Part shown: positions 23,685 to 35,800 of the stretch, piece after piece | Numbering within the stretch: the stretch's first letter is position 1 | Layout of the letters: each line of letters begins with the position of its first letter | Source of the DNA: Amborella trichopoda | Taxonomy: Eukaryota > Streptophyta > Magnoliopsida > Amborellales > Amborellaceae | NCBI RefSeq assembly: GCF_000471905.2 | Contig: NW_006495044.1 | Location: 3,768,849-3,832,848 of the forward strand | DNA length: 64,000 nucleotides | Reading direction: 5' to 3' | Made by a program: the position numbers and the translations under genes | Notes under the pieces: model-generated | What the model saw: only the letters and a program-made list of their open reading frames with translations | Database searches by the model: none | Told to the model about the DNA's origin: nothing

Positions 23685-24494
23685 GTGATAGCCTCGTGGG
23701 AATGAGAGCTTGAAGATGGCTCGATTTTGGCTTGGGTTGACATGGCATCAGCGACTATCAAGAATCCAGCCACCTGGGTCAGCATCTTTCTTAGGTGCTT
23801 CCGCTGCGACCTGCTGAGGCTGGTGCCTCCGAGCTCTCTATTTAGAGTTTAGAAGTTTGGGCACTATTGAGCTGCTCTTGTGGAAGAAATAGAAGAGGAA
23901 GGAGAAGAAGAAGAGTTAGAATGTTCCAGGCAGCTTTTTACATTGTCACCGGAATTGGACGTGTGCAGGTATTTTAGGTCTTGCCCCAGCTTTGACCGTT
24001 GTGGGGTGCTTTTAGCATCGTCACCCATATTGGACGACTCCCGAGCTGTTGATGACTCTGGGACGTTCGTCTGATTGGACTATAGAACAAGGCAAGTTTC
24101 ACCTAAGATGAAGTCCTGTAAGGTTGGAAGTGGAGGAAGGGGCCTGAGAAACTCTTCCTCAACTAGTGGCTGAGGGGTTCCTTCAACGAGCTGACCTGGG
24201 GGCTCGCCTCCTTTTGGATTCTTGAGGAGGCGTTTGGTTCACCTTATTGGGTTGACGAGTAGTCCTAGCTTGGTGAACTTCCTCACACTTTAAGGATTTG
24301 AGTCTACTTCACTCATGGTAGACTTATCAGGGCTGAGAAGTCGAGGGCTCTGAAGGATCCAGTGTATGCTCATAGGGGACCTTTAGCAAGATTTCCTCTT
24401 GGACGGGAGTGATGGATTGGAAGTGTTCTGGGAGAACGACATAAATGATGTGGCCCTCCTGCACCTTCTGAGTGACCATAGCTTTGAACCCAGA

Positions 24495-25540
24495 GCATTC
24501 TTTCAACTCGTGGCCCCATACTTGGTGGTATGGGCACCAGAGGTTTTCCGTTCCCTGGGCAAGGCGTTTGGCTGCCTGACAGGCTTGGGAGTGACGAGAC
24601 CTTGTTGAAGCATCACCTTGAAGAGGGCCTATAGAGGATCTAGCTCAGCACTTCCCGAGGCTTGTGTTGGGAGTTCTTCTTGCACTAGTGGAAGATGGAC
24701 TTGAGGGCATCCTTTTGAGTTACCATGAGCTTCCTGGCATTGCTGCATCATCTTTGCCAGGAGTTCGTGGAAGCCACTTCATTCGCTCACGTCGTGGCCT
24801 CGTATCAAGTGATAAGAGCACCAGAGATTCTCAATTCTTGGAGTTAGGGGCTTGGGTTGCCTTGTCGGCTTTGGCATGATGTGTCCCTCTTCGAGCATTA
24901 TGGAAAATAGTGCACTGAGGATGGCGGATGCCCGATCATCTTCTTGTATTGTTACTATGTGAGAAGCCTCAGTTGTCCCAAACGCTTTCTTTAACTCGTT
25001 GAGCTTTATCTGACCCTTGTTAATAAGGGCTTCAGTAGTGTCGCTGAGCTTATAGCAGTTCTGAGTGGGGTGGCCTACTTTCTTATGATAGACGCAGTAC
25101 CTCTCGTGTGTCTCCTGTCCAGCTTGTTTTGGAGTGCTAACCTCCTGCAGCTGGATAATGTTTTGCTCCAGTAGTAGTCGAAGCAGTGCAGGGACCCACT
25201 CCTTGTCCAAGGGGTACACCTTATTCTGGTACTAGATCCAAAAGTCACTTCGATTAATATTTTTGGGAGGCCGGACCTTGTTGTAAGACTGCTGCTTGCC
25301 CCCGGCCTGAGACGTTTGTGCCTTGGAGAGGTCTAGGGTTTGAGGAGCAGCTTTATTAGTGTCATTCAAGGTGACAGTTGCACTGATTACTACTTTCTAC
25401 TGGTTGCCCCGATTGTTGGAGTGGGAGTTCGAGCCAGAGGGTTGCTAGTGAGATCCGCCATGGTGTTTGGACAGACCCTCGATATGAACTGCTTTAGAGA
25501 TGAGCTCTGACATGGAGGGTGGATTGGAGGCCTCGACATG
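24495..25540 (-). pseudogene. Gag C-terminal part of element B with three zinc-knuckle modules
   Basis: Three C-x2-H-x4-H-x4-C type knuckles are visible: CVYHKKVGHPTQNC (about 25,056-25,098), CSYHLIRGHDVSE followed by a TGA instead of the last Cys (about 24,779-24,821), and CPYHQVWGHELKEC (about 24,495-24,538, in another frame). The second and third are preceded by matching text (ALF, ML, PKP, RQP), so a module of about 285 bp was duplicated. Knuckles bind the genomic RNA for packaging. Element A shows none of them. Confidence 0.7.
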
Positions 25541-26190
25541 CAGGGTGATCTCATGAAGCATGTTTCGTATGCAGGTTTGGACAGCTTCTTTCTCAGTCAT
25601 GGGAGTGGCATGAAAGGTTGTCAGCTCTCTCCATCGGGCGATGAACTTGTCAACTGGCTCACCAGGGTCCTAAGTAAGAGTGAGGAGCTCGATGGTTTCC
25701 ACGTTCCTTTGGACTTCATAGAAGCGTTGGTAAAACAACTGCTCCATTTCTTGCCAGGAGTGCATCGAGTTTGGAGATAGCCGAGCATACCACTGGAAGG
25801 TTGGCCCTTAGAGAGTCTCGACGAATTGACAGAAGAGGAGTCACCCGTCAGTTGCCGTCTCTCAACAGATCACTTGGAAGTGGGAAGTATGCTAGTGCGG
25901 GGACGTAGTACCGTTGAACAAGGGGAGCTTCCCTTTTTGATAGTTCGGAGGAAACGACACCTGGTCAATGTACGAAGGGTAAGGATTCTGGTAGAGTGGT
26001 GCCTCTTACATGCTTGGGACCTTGTTCTTGAGACTATGGGCCACCATGGCATCTATGTCCGTTTGGGAAACCCTGCGGGAAGCAGAGTTGTCCTAAGATA
26101 TTGGTGGGGGACTTTGCCTGGGAACGGTGTCTTTACTAAACGGAGAATCGGTCTCATGGTGAGAAGAAGGGGACCTGGAGGCTTCTAGTC
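25400..26190 (-). pseudogene. Gag core of element B
   Basis: Read on the minus strand, it has the capsid segments WQEMEQLFYQRFYEV, TIELLTLT, FIARWRELTTFH and MTEKEAVQTCIRNML, which align residue for residue with 11,806-11,400 of element A. Several stops interrupt it. The plus-strand ORFs here (25,538-26,188) are shadows. Confidence 0.8.
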
Positions 26191-27840
26191 ATTCCATCTT
26201 TTCGACGATGGACTACATCATTACCTCGAACCTGGTCATCTGCTCTTTTTGGGCGTCGTCCAGTTTGTTAATCATCATAACACTAACTGCTTCTTCCTGA
26301 AGGTCAGAGTCAGGTGGAGTAATGGATGGCTGGGGTTGGCAAGTCATGCATGGCAAGTCAGTATGCAAGGGCTCAACATGCCCCGACTGGCGTCAAGCCT
26401 TATATGCCAACCTTGTGAGGATCGGTTCTCGACGGTCTTGGGACCGTGGCTTCTGGGTAGTGATCATCAAGCAATACTCTTGAACTCGCTCAGGAAGAAG
26501 GGATTGTGAGGCAGGAGGGTACCAAAAGTCGTAACCTCAACTACCTTAGGGGCTTCTTTGGTCAGGATCTTTAGACCTTTCTTATGCTTAATCTTGAGGC
26601 TGCTATGGACCTCTTTCCATAACCGAGCTTGAGATTTGGACTGCCCTGCTTTTTTTGAGCAGGCGAGGGCCGTATCTATTAGCTGGAGCAAAGAATGGGG
26701 TCCAAGGACAGGGAGCAACCTGGGTCGCTGCCTTGGAGACTGGAGGCCTCTGTCTGACATTAGGTCATTACCCCGAATTTCTTTGTGAGGCTAGGGTGCA
26801 CGGCTGACATGAGGCTGGCTCAAGATGGTACTCTTAGGGAAGACCTTTGAGTACCAGGTCTCGAGATGCTTGCCTAGTGTAGGAAGAGCGGAAGAAGAAG
26901 GAGCTGGTTCATGACTCCACCTGAATCGGGGTCGGGACAGAACCTGCAAAGTCGGTGCGTGTGCACTTTTAGGGTTAGCTGTCCAGGTGACTTGAGGGTC
27001 AGCCCCCGATTTTCTCAACTAGTTCGACCTTAGGAGGTCAAGAGCCACGAGCTTGTGTCTGTGAGGAACCGGGTAGAAGCTCATCACTCACAGGGTGAAG
27101 CTATGTGTGGTGAGAGGGAGGATGAAGTCGTTGCATCTTGTGCTTGAGCTGATGCCGAACTAGAGCTATCCCGAGCTATGGGATGCATGGCACGCCCAAG
27201 GTTTGGCCCAAGAAGGCTTAGCTCTGAACGCGAGTTCGAGGCAGCATGAAGGTTGCCCCAAGGTGTAGCCCGAGTGGTTGGACCACGAGATTTTAGGTGT
27301 ATACGTGGGGTGGAGACCCCAAGATTTCCGCCTCCATGTGCCGAGCCTCCAAGTGTAGAGGTTCAGGATAGTGAAGGAGTTCGAGGGGTAGCTTGCGGCG
27401 ACCCTCAAAAGCAATGGCAACTTGATTGCCTTTCACGAGAGTGGACAGGGTAGCCTTCCGGTGTACCCCAGCAATATGACTAGCGAGGGACTTGCCAGTA
27501 GCAGGGTGCATGCTGTGTGCAGTAACAGATTATCTACCAATGCAAGGGGCCTTGATGGAGGGTCCACCAAGGCGAGGAAGCGGGGAGTCAGAGACCTTTA
27601 AGTCCCTTCTCGCACCAACTTAAGAAAGAACCTGAGAGCCGGACTGTGAGTCCTAACTCAGAAGGAGTGTAAGGAAGGAAGCTTGAGCAGTTCGCTTCCC
27701 TGGGATAGTCACAAGTGCAGGGATGAGAAAATCCCCAACTCGGATGAACGGGTTGAATAACCCAGATGCCATAGAAAGTAGTGTAAAAAGTGAAAGAAGA
27801 TATTGATCAAATAAGAGAAAACCAATGAAGGGGTAATAAA
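26191..27840 (-). pseudogene. Gag leader region of element B
   Basis: Frames 27,904-27,653, 27,511-27,166, 27,018-26,791 and 26,760-26,467 are colinear with the 13,671-12,496 leader of element A (shared FLTLLLS and FPKSTIL phrases). They are rich in Pro, Ser and Arg. No domain is recognised. Frame changes are frequent. Confidence 0.45.
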
Positions 27841-27859
27841 TCCCCAGTGGAGACGTCAA
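27841..27859 (-). other. Primer-binding site of element B
   Basis: On the minus strand the site reads TTGACGTCTCCACTGGGGA, starting two bases after the LTR end, like the element A site at 13,687-13,705. The conserved ACTGGGGA end and spacing support it. Confidence 0.55.
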
Positions 27860-28529
27860 GCTGGTTAGGTCTCGCCTCCCCAGATCTAGGTGATCAGGTG
27901 ACATGTGTCTCGGGTTCGAAAGACTCGTTCAGGAAAAATGGCAGGTATCCATATAATGAGAGAGGAATTTTGGATGTGAGGTGGGGACTAACCTCACCTG
28001 AGTCCGTGACTTACTCGGAGTGGTAGGAAGATGGGCATGGTATTTTGGAACGACGCGATGGCAATACTACTCGAAACCAAGGTCGACATGACTGTGTTAA
28101 TCTGGTGTGGCAGCAAGAGAGGCGTGCTACTCGGGACCAACACGATGGCAATACTGCTCGACAACCAGACTGCTATGGCAACACTAGACTGTGTCCACCC
28201 TCGGTCAAGTGAGAAAAGAATGAAGAAAATGCACGAGGCGACTAAGAGATGGGGTCCTGACGGCGCTAAGTGTCACCATCCATAACCATGGAGTAGCAAT
28301 GTCATGGCCCTTGGACGGTGCTAGGAACTATTGCTCATGCCTAGAGGGCAAGCGGTGAACTGTGGGCAGCGCTAGGCATCGTCATTGGGCAACTCAAGAA
28401 GGCAGCACATCCCTACGGGAGCGGCGATAGACTCTTGTGAAGCATGCAGTGATAGCCATTTGTGAGGCGCGCAACGACATTCCTTGCCAAGGCACACGAC
28501 GATAGGCATGGGAGGCAAGAAGAGCCTGC

Positions 28530-28960
28530 ACACGGCGATGGGCATCGAACGCACAAAGAAAGCTTGTAGACGGCGATAGGCACCGAGCGCACGAAGGAAA
28601 CTCACGGACGGCTATAGGCACCGAGTGCGCAAAGGAAGCTCACGGATGGTGATAAGCACCGAGCGTACGAAGGAAGCTCATGGACGACGATAGGCACTGA
28701 GCGCGTGAAGGAAGCTCGCGGACGGTAATAGGCACCGAGCGTGCGAAGGAAGCTCGAGGACGGCGATAGGCACCGAACGCACAAAGGAAGCTTGCAGACA
28801 GCGATAGGTGTTGCCGCGACCTCTCGCGGGTGGCCATAGACATCGTCGTCTGCGATAGGCATGCAACAGAGGGATACCCCTGCGGGTGGCAATAAGTTTC
28901 ACCATCTGCGTTCTTCATTGAGGCGTCGAGGATACATCTGCGGACGGCGATGAGCAGCGC
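28530..28960. repeat. 38-bp minisatellite in the element B LTR
   Basis: The unit starts gacggcgataggcaccgag at 28,569, 28,607 and 28,645, a 38-base period, with about eight units. Degenerate relatives extend to about 28,960. The overlapping minus-strand ORFs with recurring RSVPIAVRELPS-like peptides come from the repeat. Confidence 0.85.
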
Positions 28961-29031
28961 CATCTGTAAGCCTCGCTGAGCAATAGAGATGAACTAACAT
29001 AAGGGGGAAAAGACCTCGCGCATGGTGTTGT

Positions 29032-29193
29032 CATCGCCATGCGCGACCTATGAAACCACAAGAAGGGGAAAAAGGAGAGAAAAAGGCATGCACAGCACTG
29101 CCACTGCCGTGCCATCGCCATGCGCGACCTATGAAACCACAGGAAGGGAAAAAAGAAGAGAAAGAGGCATGCACGGCACTGCCACTGCCGTGC
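29032..29193. repeat. 81-bp tandem duplication in the element B LTR
   Basis: catcgccatgcgcgacc occurs at 29,032 and 29,113, and the following 80 bases are nearly identical. Confidence 0.8.
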
Positions 29194-30763
29194 ATGGCCT
29201 CTGAGGGAGGCTCAAACGAAGAAAAAGAAGAAGAAGAAAGAAAACAATAGAGAGAGAATTTACCTTGAGCCTAGGGGTATACATCCAAAAATTTCTCTCT
29301 CCTACTCTCTCTCTCCAAACGTGACTCAATAATGAGAAGGAAAGGGAATTCTATTAAGTAAAAATTCTCTTTTGTAAAGGGTTTCAAGCCTTGCATACAA
29401 TGATGGTACGTGGTATATAAAGAATTGTGCCCAAACATGAGTGGATTGATCAAAATTAAACTTAATTGCTGAAAATTAAGATTTAACTAAATTAAAAGAA
29501 ATTAGAAAATAGGGTGTCAAATGACAGATTTGCCCCTTCTTAACAAGTTGTGGAATTTCAAGACAGTCCTTGTGTTGCCCTAGAATGTGCATGATTTTTC
29601 ATGGATGATCTGGGGTTGTTCTCATGCTCGTTTAATAGAAAGATGATTGTTTTCTTGTAGGGCTTGGCATGGCAATCGATTTGATACCAACTTCCAGCTA
29701 TGGATCATGTTTTTAGGGCACGATCATGTAACTTGAAATTTGAATGAATCTTGAAACTTTGGATCGATTGTATGCTCGTTCCTTGATATTTTTCTGTGAT
29801 TTCTTCGTTGTAACACACTGAGCGTGCCATCACGATCACGGGCCAACAAACGCAGCTTTATTTCGTGCCTGGACAAATATTTTGCAACTTTGAAATTTTG
29901 GCCGGAATCTAGAACTTCGGTGACAGAATTTGCAGTCACTTCGTCGGCTTCGTGTGCGGAATCCGATCGTTCATCATGTACGGTGTTCAGAATGGAGATA
30001 ACCCTAGACCTTACGAATGCGGTGGATTTGGTTTCACGTCGATCGGGCTGGTGAGCAATGTGATTTGGCTGCTCAAGAGAGGCACAAAGCTGCTGATTTT
30101 TCTACACTTTATTCACGAATCAGCAACTTCTCTCTAACTTTTCTTAGCGCTCGAGTGTCATCGTGGGGCGTGCCACATATTGAAACACTCGTCTCGATGA
30201 GACGAACATGCTCCATCAAGTTTGAGCACGAGCCGATCTCAAACGAGGGAGATATAAGCATCAAAAGTCAATGGTCGTGACTGCCTCTTTAATGGAGTTG
30301 AGTTGCAGGTTGGCCGCATGGGAATACCATGCGGCTCCTCCTGTTTCGCTCTTTTACGTATAACTTCTTCCAGGGATGTCCGTTCAAGCTGAAATTTGAC
30401 CCCTGATAGTTTTCAACCATTTCGTATCCAATTGCGGTGGTCTTACAACAAACTGAGGTACCGAAATTATAGCTCTAGTTATAGGACCCGTTTCAGGTAC
30501 TAGAGGCTGATTCTACCGGAACTGTTTCTCAGTCTACACTGCCTTAGACATGTCGAAATGAGACGAAACTTGGAAAAATACTTTTGAGAGTCTTATGAAG
30601 ATCTTGGCCAGTTCTGGGCTATTTTGAGACTGTCAGAATTTCCACTGTTTGTTAGGCTTTATTGACCGGAGGACCCATGATGATGAAAAATGTCTTCCAA
30701 CAGGGATGCGAATGTAAATAAAAAATAGTAAGATGAAAGATTGATAAAATACATAGCTTTATT

Positions 30764-33700
30764 CAGTGTTTAAAAAATCACTAATCCGATTGGAAATCGA
30801 ACGATCCAGATCGGGTATCGATGACACCATTTCAGATCCACTAATAAAATGGGATCCGACCGCTGTTGTCAAGAAATTGCCCTGATGATGTCATCAATTT
30901 TGAAAACTGCCTAACAAATTTTTTTGAAATCCACGTAGTGTTTTTGAAATAGGTCGATGATGTCATTGATATTAAATTTTGAAACCCACGTATTTTTTTC
31001 TGAAACAGGGTGATGATGTCATCAGTTTTAAAAATTGATGGTACAAAAGACCAACCACGTGGCCACGTATAATGCACAGGCAAGGTCAACCTTCTTCGTG
31101 CCACATTGACAACCAAATTATATACATTTCTAAGATATATAAGTGTATTTCTTCCCACCTGGTCGGGCTTGATTTTTCCACGAGCGTATGGCGAGATAAA
31201 ATCCTCTCTCAAACAACCGTGGAGGGTCCACGCGCACTGCATGTTTGTGAGTGTGCCCACGCGTTCTCACCTATGCACGGATAGAAACCAACAAAGGGAG
31301 AGATTTTACGACGAGGGTGCATTTTAGACGCTTACCTCGTCATTTGGGGTTAAGGAAAGTTCACCCTCTTAAAACAACTACTAAGCCCTCCAGCTGTGCC
31401 AGCACGGCTTAGACACGAACCATCCTTAGGCTTTAACACATCGCTCTATTCTCTTTCGTTAGAACAAGAGGCTGGCTTACAAGAAATAGGATGTGGTGAG
31501 AAATGGTGGCAAGATTCCCCCTATGCACGCAAACGCTACGCGCTCGGGCGATCAGGGCAACCGAAGGGTTAGAACTCTCTTGACTATCGACTTAGGAAGA
31601 CTCCTCCCGAGTGACTGAGGGAGAGAGCGTATGCTTCTCTCACTGCTCAAAACAACTGTACGGAGAGGAAGTTAGAGCGATGTTTTGAGGGTTGAACCTC
31701 TTAGGCTGAGTTTAAAAAATATTGAGTCGAGCGTATGTCGAATAGTAGGATGCTATGTGGTGCCGCAGGTTTGCTACATTTACGCTAGAGATGCAAGGGG
31801 AAAGAGACAGGACCTTGCGTTTGTTGTGGGCATGTTGTGCAGGGCAAGCAACGAGTGAAGAGAGAGAAGAAAGAAAGAAGAGAGAGAGACAGAATGGAGC
31901 TACAAAACCAAGGTGGTCTAGGGGTAGTTTCTCTCTCTGAAATGTTTTCTCTTTAGCACTAGATACGAGGGTTAGGAGCAAAAGACAAGTAGAAACGAGC
32001 TTAATACCTCCATTTTGTTAATGAATGATCCAACCCTTTTACAATTGACCTAAGCTTGTTTATATAGATGATTCACTGAACAGGGGTAGATGCTCAAAAC
32101 CAAGCCTAGTAATAATTAAAAGAAATTACAACAAAATATGAATTTAGGAATAATGACCAAAATGCCCCTTAAACCTTTTGTGCCAATGACGAAACCATCC
32201 CTCTCTGAAGGGCCTTTCGTAATTGCCAAATCTTGGAAGCTTTTTTGGATGCTTGTGGTGGTGATTGAGACGATCAATCATCATAGCCTTGATGCTTGCT
32301 TGATATTGAAGAGTTTGATGTCTTTTGATCATCGTGAGATAGACTTTTTCTTGAGATGTAGAAATCCTTCTAGATCGTGAACTTTCGTGGTCAATGTAAT
32401 ACGATCCATGGTGTTTTGAGTTTTTATTTTGATTTCAAATTAAAGATGAGACTACCACAGTCGTTTTGTATCAATATTTGTTCGTTTTGGTCTTTGCTTG
32501 AAGTTTTTTATGAATTCGGGAGATTGCCGAAAAAAGAGGTTCCGACGACCGGGTGATCTTGCTTTCTTCATCCTTGGAATATGTGATTTATCCAACCTCA
32601 GATTGAGTGTAAAAGTTATACCAGCTTGTAGCCCTTCATGATACAGTCTCATCAGACCTGACTTTGCGATGATTCGATGTACAAATCTCGAGTTATGCTT
32701 CATGAAGTTTGAGATGTCCTTTCTTCAAAAACTCTTATTTCCATAGTTTTGGGCTCATATTCTCTCTAGAAAAGCTTTGATCCTGGGTCATGTCACAACT
32801 CGTGCCATAAGTCAAAATAACCCGGTCATCGAGACCTAGCTTGTTTCCAAATTTAAGCTTGTTCCGACTCCAAACAAGCACTGTGTGGGCACTTCTATGT
32901 CATCCCGAGATGTGAAGAATGCAACCTCCATGGTTGGGGATTGGTTTGGTGAGGCCACACCGCAGTAGTGTACAACCTAACCATTTTGTAGTAATTTGGG
33001 CCCAGAATATTTATGAGAGGTCCAATTGAGACCAAATTTTGTCCCTAGGGGTTATTCGATGTTCTGGATCCAATGGAAGTAGTTTGGTATTGTTTTGAAG
33101 CCTATAGAATATGGCTGTAGTTGAAGGCCTTTGTTTGGCATGATAGTATTTTTTCAGGGTTGGATAGTCCTAGGCTTATTTTGTAGTGTTCCGTTGATCT
33201 GGCCGTGTCTTGGGTACCTAGACCAGGTCGTCACTGGCTCTCTCTTTATTTGTACTAGAGATGTAAGTACGTCAAAAATGACGTACAACACCACCATCTA
33301 TCGATGTGGGATATTTCTTTTACCTTGGCAATAGAGTCTACAACTAATGGAGACGTTTTCATTAATAGCTCTATCTTATATAAGGAAACTATCATCTATA
33401 AAATAAATGGTCTACAAAATAAAAAAATTATTTTCCTTTTTAATTAATTATATTCATTTTTATTTTTATAGTTTACAAAAATAAAGTACATATAACTAAA
33501 TTTGAATTACACATAAATACAAAAATCGAATTACACATAATACATTTACCAGAATTAATATAATTATATGAAATTTTTGTTTTTTATGTTAATAACTCAA
33601 TATAATTATGTTAAACTTATGTCATTATAATTATATGAATATGAACATATTAAAATGATATTGATATTATTATGTTGAATGAATATAAGTATATCAAAAT

Positions 33701-34764
33701 TTTTAACTAACTATAATTATTTATTATAATTATGTTAAAATTGTTATTACTATATTGAAATTTCATTGTTATAAATACATTAAAATATCATATAATTTAA
33801 TATATTAAATTGCTATGTTATTTAATAAATTATTATTGTTACATAGAATGTGACAACATTCTATCATTTACTTATTTTTAATGCTAAATTTTGAAAAACC
33901 ATATATACAAGGTAGAATTTAAAATTTTGAAACTTAATCATCATTGCCTAAAAAAATACACTTGTAAATATATCATTTATATTTATATTGAATGTTTAAA
34001 AGAGGTTTAAAGCTTACTCAAAGTTTTTTTTATTTTATTTTGTAGCTATTGTGCATATTGCCATAAGGTTTTTTTTCTTTCTTTGAATTTTGGTATCTTT
34101 ATTTTCCAATTTTTCGGATTAATTTTTTTAAAATATTTTAATTTCATAAAATAAATATTTATAGGGGGTTTTATTTTTATTATAATTTTATAATTAATAT
34201 TTATATATTGATAATCAAATATTGTATTTTATTTATTAATTTATTTGTATTATAAATTTTGTAATGTATTATTACTTTTTATTGTTGTAAATAAGATTTT
34301 TTGACTTCGATGATATTATAAGACATTGTAAATTTGTTATTTGTTTAAAATAATGTCTTATTTTTTGAATTCGGTCAGTGTTTAAAAAATCACCGATCTG
34401 TTTTTTTAAACCTTGATGTTCTATTTTTTCTTACAGTTGTAAAATATATATTTTAAATTAGATGATATTATAAGATACTGCATCCATGATAATTCTATGA
34501 TTCTTCTTTTGTGTGATTTAAATTTAATAGTTAACATAAGTTCATACAGGGAAATAACATCTCAATAGTCACATATTAATGAAAAAAATGAAAGTTAATA
34601 ATGTAGCACCCCCATTTTTTATTGGATACCTAAAAAGCAAAATTTATAATGATTTTTAATAATAAAAATTTTATTTTTTTATCCTGCCGAACTGCTGATT
34701 CACCAATCGAGATGGGTTTCTGGGGTGCCCGATCTGGAGCAGCGATCCATTTTTTAAACCACTG
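30764..34764. mobile_element. hAT-like DNA element, non-autonomous, carrying a solo LTR
   Basis: The left end reads CAGTGTTTAAAAAATCAC and the right end is its inverted relative, ending in TTTTTTAAACCACTG. A perfect 8-bp target duplication GCTTTATT flanks it (30,756-30,763 and 34,765-34,772). CAGTG-type ends and 8-bp duplications are hallmarks of hAT elements. Both ends also share an inner CCAGATCGGG block. Without the solo LTR it would be about 1.9 kb and codes for no transposase. The inside holds three copies of a gatgatgtcat motif (30,890-31,030), a further end-like CAGTGTTTAAAAAATCACCG at 34,376, and AT-rich sequence from 33,380 on. Confidence 0.8.
31160..33290 (-). mobile_element. Solo LTR (2,131 bp) of the element A/B family
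   Basis: It begins TGGTCGGGCTTG and ends GACGTACAACA on the plus strand, the same termini as the element A and B LTRs. It is flanked by a perfect 5-bp duplication CCACC (31,155-31,159 and 33,291-33,295). The interior aligns to 15,840-16,964, for example at 32,920-32,960 against 16,505-16,555. No internal coding part is present, so recombination between two LTRs probably removed it. Minus-strand ORFs within are not genes. Confidence 0.8.
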
Positions 34765-34772
34765 GCTTTATT

Positions 34773-35800
34773 CAAAATTTTGTAGGACAAAACCCTTACA
34801 ATATTGTTAAAAAAAAAAAGACAAAAAAAAAGAAGAGAAAACAAAAAGGAAAGATAAAGAGATAGCTCATTTGGGCCGAAGCTCAGGGCATCACTACCTG
34901 AAGCGGATTTACTTGGTTATCCTACTCACCTTTCTCTTGATAGAGGCAAGGGTTTTTTCGCATGCTTGACCTCTCCCCTATAAAAAGTCAAGCATGTTCT
35001 GATCTGCCCTCATGGCGAAATCTCTCACCAATTCTTGGAGCCAGGCAATTTCTTCGAACTTAGGATCTTTCCTAAGCCCAGTTTCTAAAGCTGCCTCGGG
35101 AGCTCCTTCCTCAAGTTCTTCTGAAGAGGAGGAGCTATGCCCACAACCCGAAAGGTTGGAGTTCACTTCCGACTATTCTCTCTCTCCATAATGGTTGGTG
35201 GAATATAAATGGCATGGTCCCCTACTACCTTTGATAGCGGTAGTGAGATCAGGCTTTAGAGAAATGGAAAGCCGATAGAGGGAAGTTTGGAGAACTCATG
35301 TCGAGGTATGAGTTGAGTTCTAACTTTCAATGAGTATATATAACTCCCTCAGGGAATGAATGGAATGTTTGAAAAAATTAAGGCACGCATGCATGATCAT
35401 GATAAAGAAGATATGTGATGTTGGTAACTCACCCAAATCACCAGATGTTACATACCTTTTGGGATTCTCCCACACGCGCAATGCCTGGGGAGGTTTTGTT
35501 GGGTGTACTTTTAGTCACATACAAGTAAGTACATTGTAATAGACACTTGATCAATTAAAAGCATAGTTATAAGGCGAGTGTTTAACGAATACCAGATAGA
35601 TATCTTGACCGACAAGGCATAAGATATGCGACTTCATAAGCATGATTCTTGATGATATTTGCAAAAATATGCCTCCGATATGATATGAAGATATGAATGA
35701 TGATATGTCTAGGACTCGTCATATGAAGTCCTCAATGTGCCTTAGAGCCTTATTCTTCAGTCAACCCCTATATGTCGTGACTTACTACAGATAATAGCAG
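34773..35800. other. Unassigned stretch with one short ORF
   Basis: A minus-strand frame of 62 codons (35,166-34,978) has serine- and glutamate-rich sequence and a WLQELVRDFAMRADQNMLDFL end. I do not recognise it. It may be a retroelement or captured exon fragment. The rest has poly-A and purine-rich runs (34,800-34,860) and no supported gene. Confidence 0.3.

Larger units (their letters stand above)
16965..30702 (-). mobile_element. Element B: Tat-type Ty3/gypsy retrotransposon with gag and full pol, decayed and interrupted by element A
   Basis: Minus-strand order is 5' LTR (27,862-30,702), primer-binding site (about 27,841), gag leader (to about 26,470), gag core (about 25,940-25,400), zinc knuckles (25,100-24,495), RT (about 23,684-22,571), RNase H (about 21,942), integrase (21,302-20,574), then a small plus-strand unit and minisatellites. 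The 3' LTR is not seen: sequence left of 16,965 is element A. The rest of B should lie beyond the left edge of the window. Many stops and frame changes show it is dead. Its own LTR is less like A's LTRs than A's are to each other. Confidence 0.75.
27862..30702 (-). repeat. 5' LTR of element B (2,841 bp)
   Basis: The plus strand begins TGGTTAGGTCTCG and ends CTTCCAACA, matching both ends of the element A LTR. It lacks a segment of about 25-30 bp near the right end (about 30,665) that A's LTRs share, so it is the more distant copy. It contains the 38-bp minisatellite (28,530-28,810) and an 81-bp duplication (29,032-29,190). The five bases beyond 30,702 are gggat; the partner copy would be off the window. 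Confidence 0.75.

Noticed and set aside
28530..28810. CRISPR-like regular repeats
   Set aside because: No distinct spacers between repeats: the whole 38-bp unit repeats. Plant context. Same for the other minisatellites.
28372..28963. Minus-strand ORFs with recurring RSVPIAVRELPS-like peptides
   Set aside because: A 38-bp minisatellite read in three frames. Not a repeat protein gene.
1..30702. Single giant tandem element with a shared middle LTR
   Set aside because: The middle LTR abuts an interior position of B, not its end, and the outer LTR of B is the most diverged. Nested insertion explains this more simply, although the window edge prevents proof.
30841..31260. 139-codon minus-strand ORF
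   Set aside because: Spans three repeats with a gatgatgtcat motif in the hAT interior and crosses into the solo LTR.
33131..33334. 67-codon plus-strand ORF with hydrophobic residues
   Set aside because: Crosses the right border of the solo LTR at 33,290 and matches no family.
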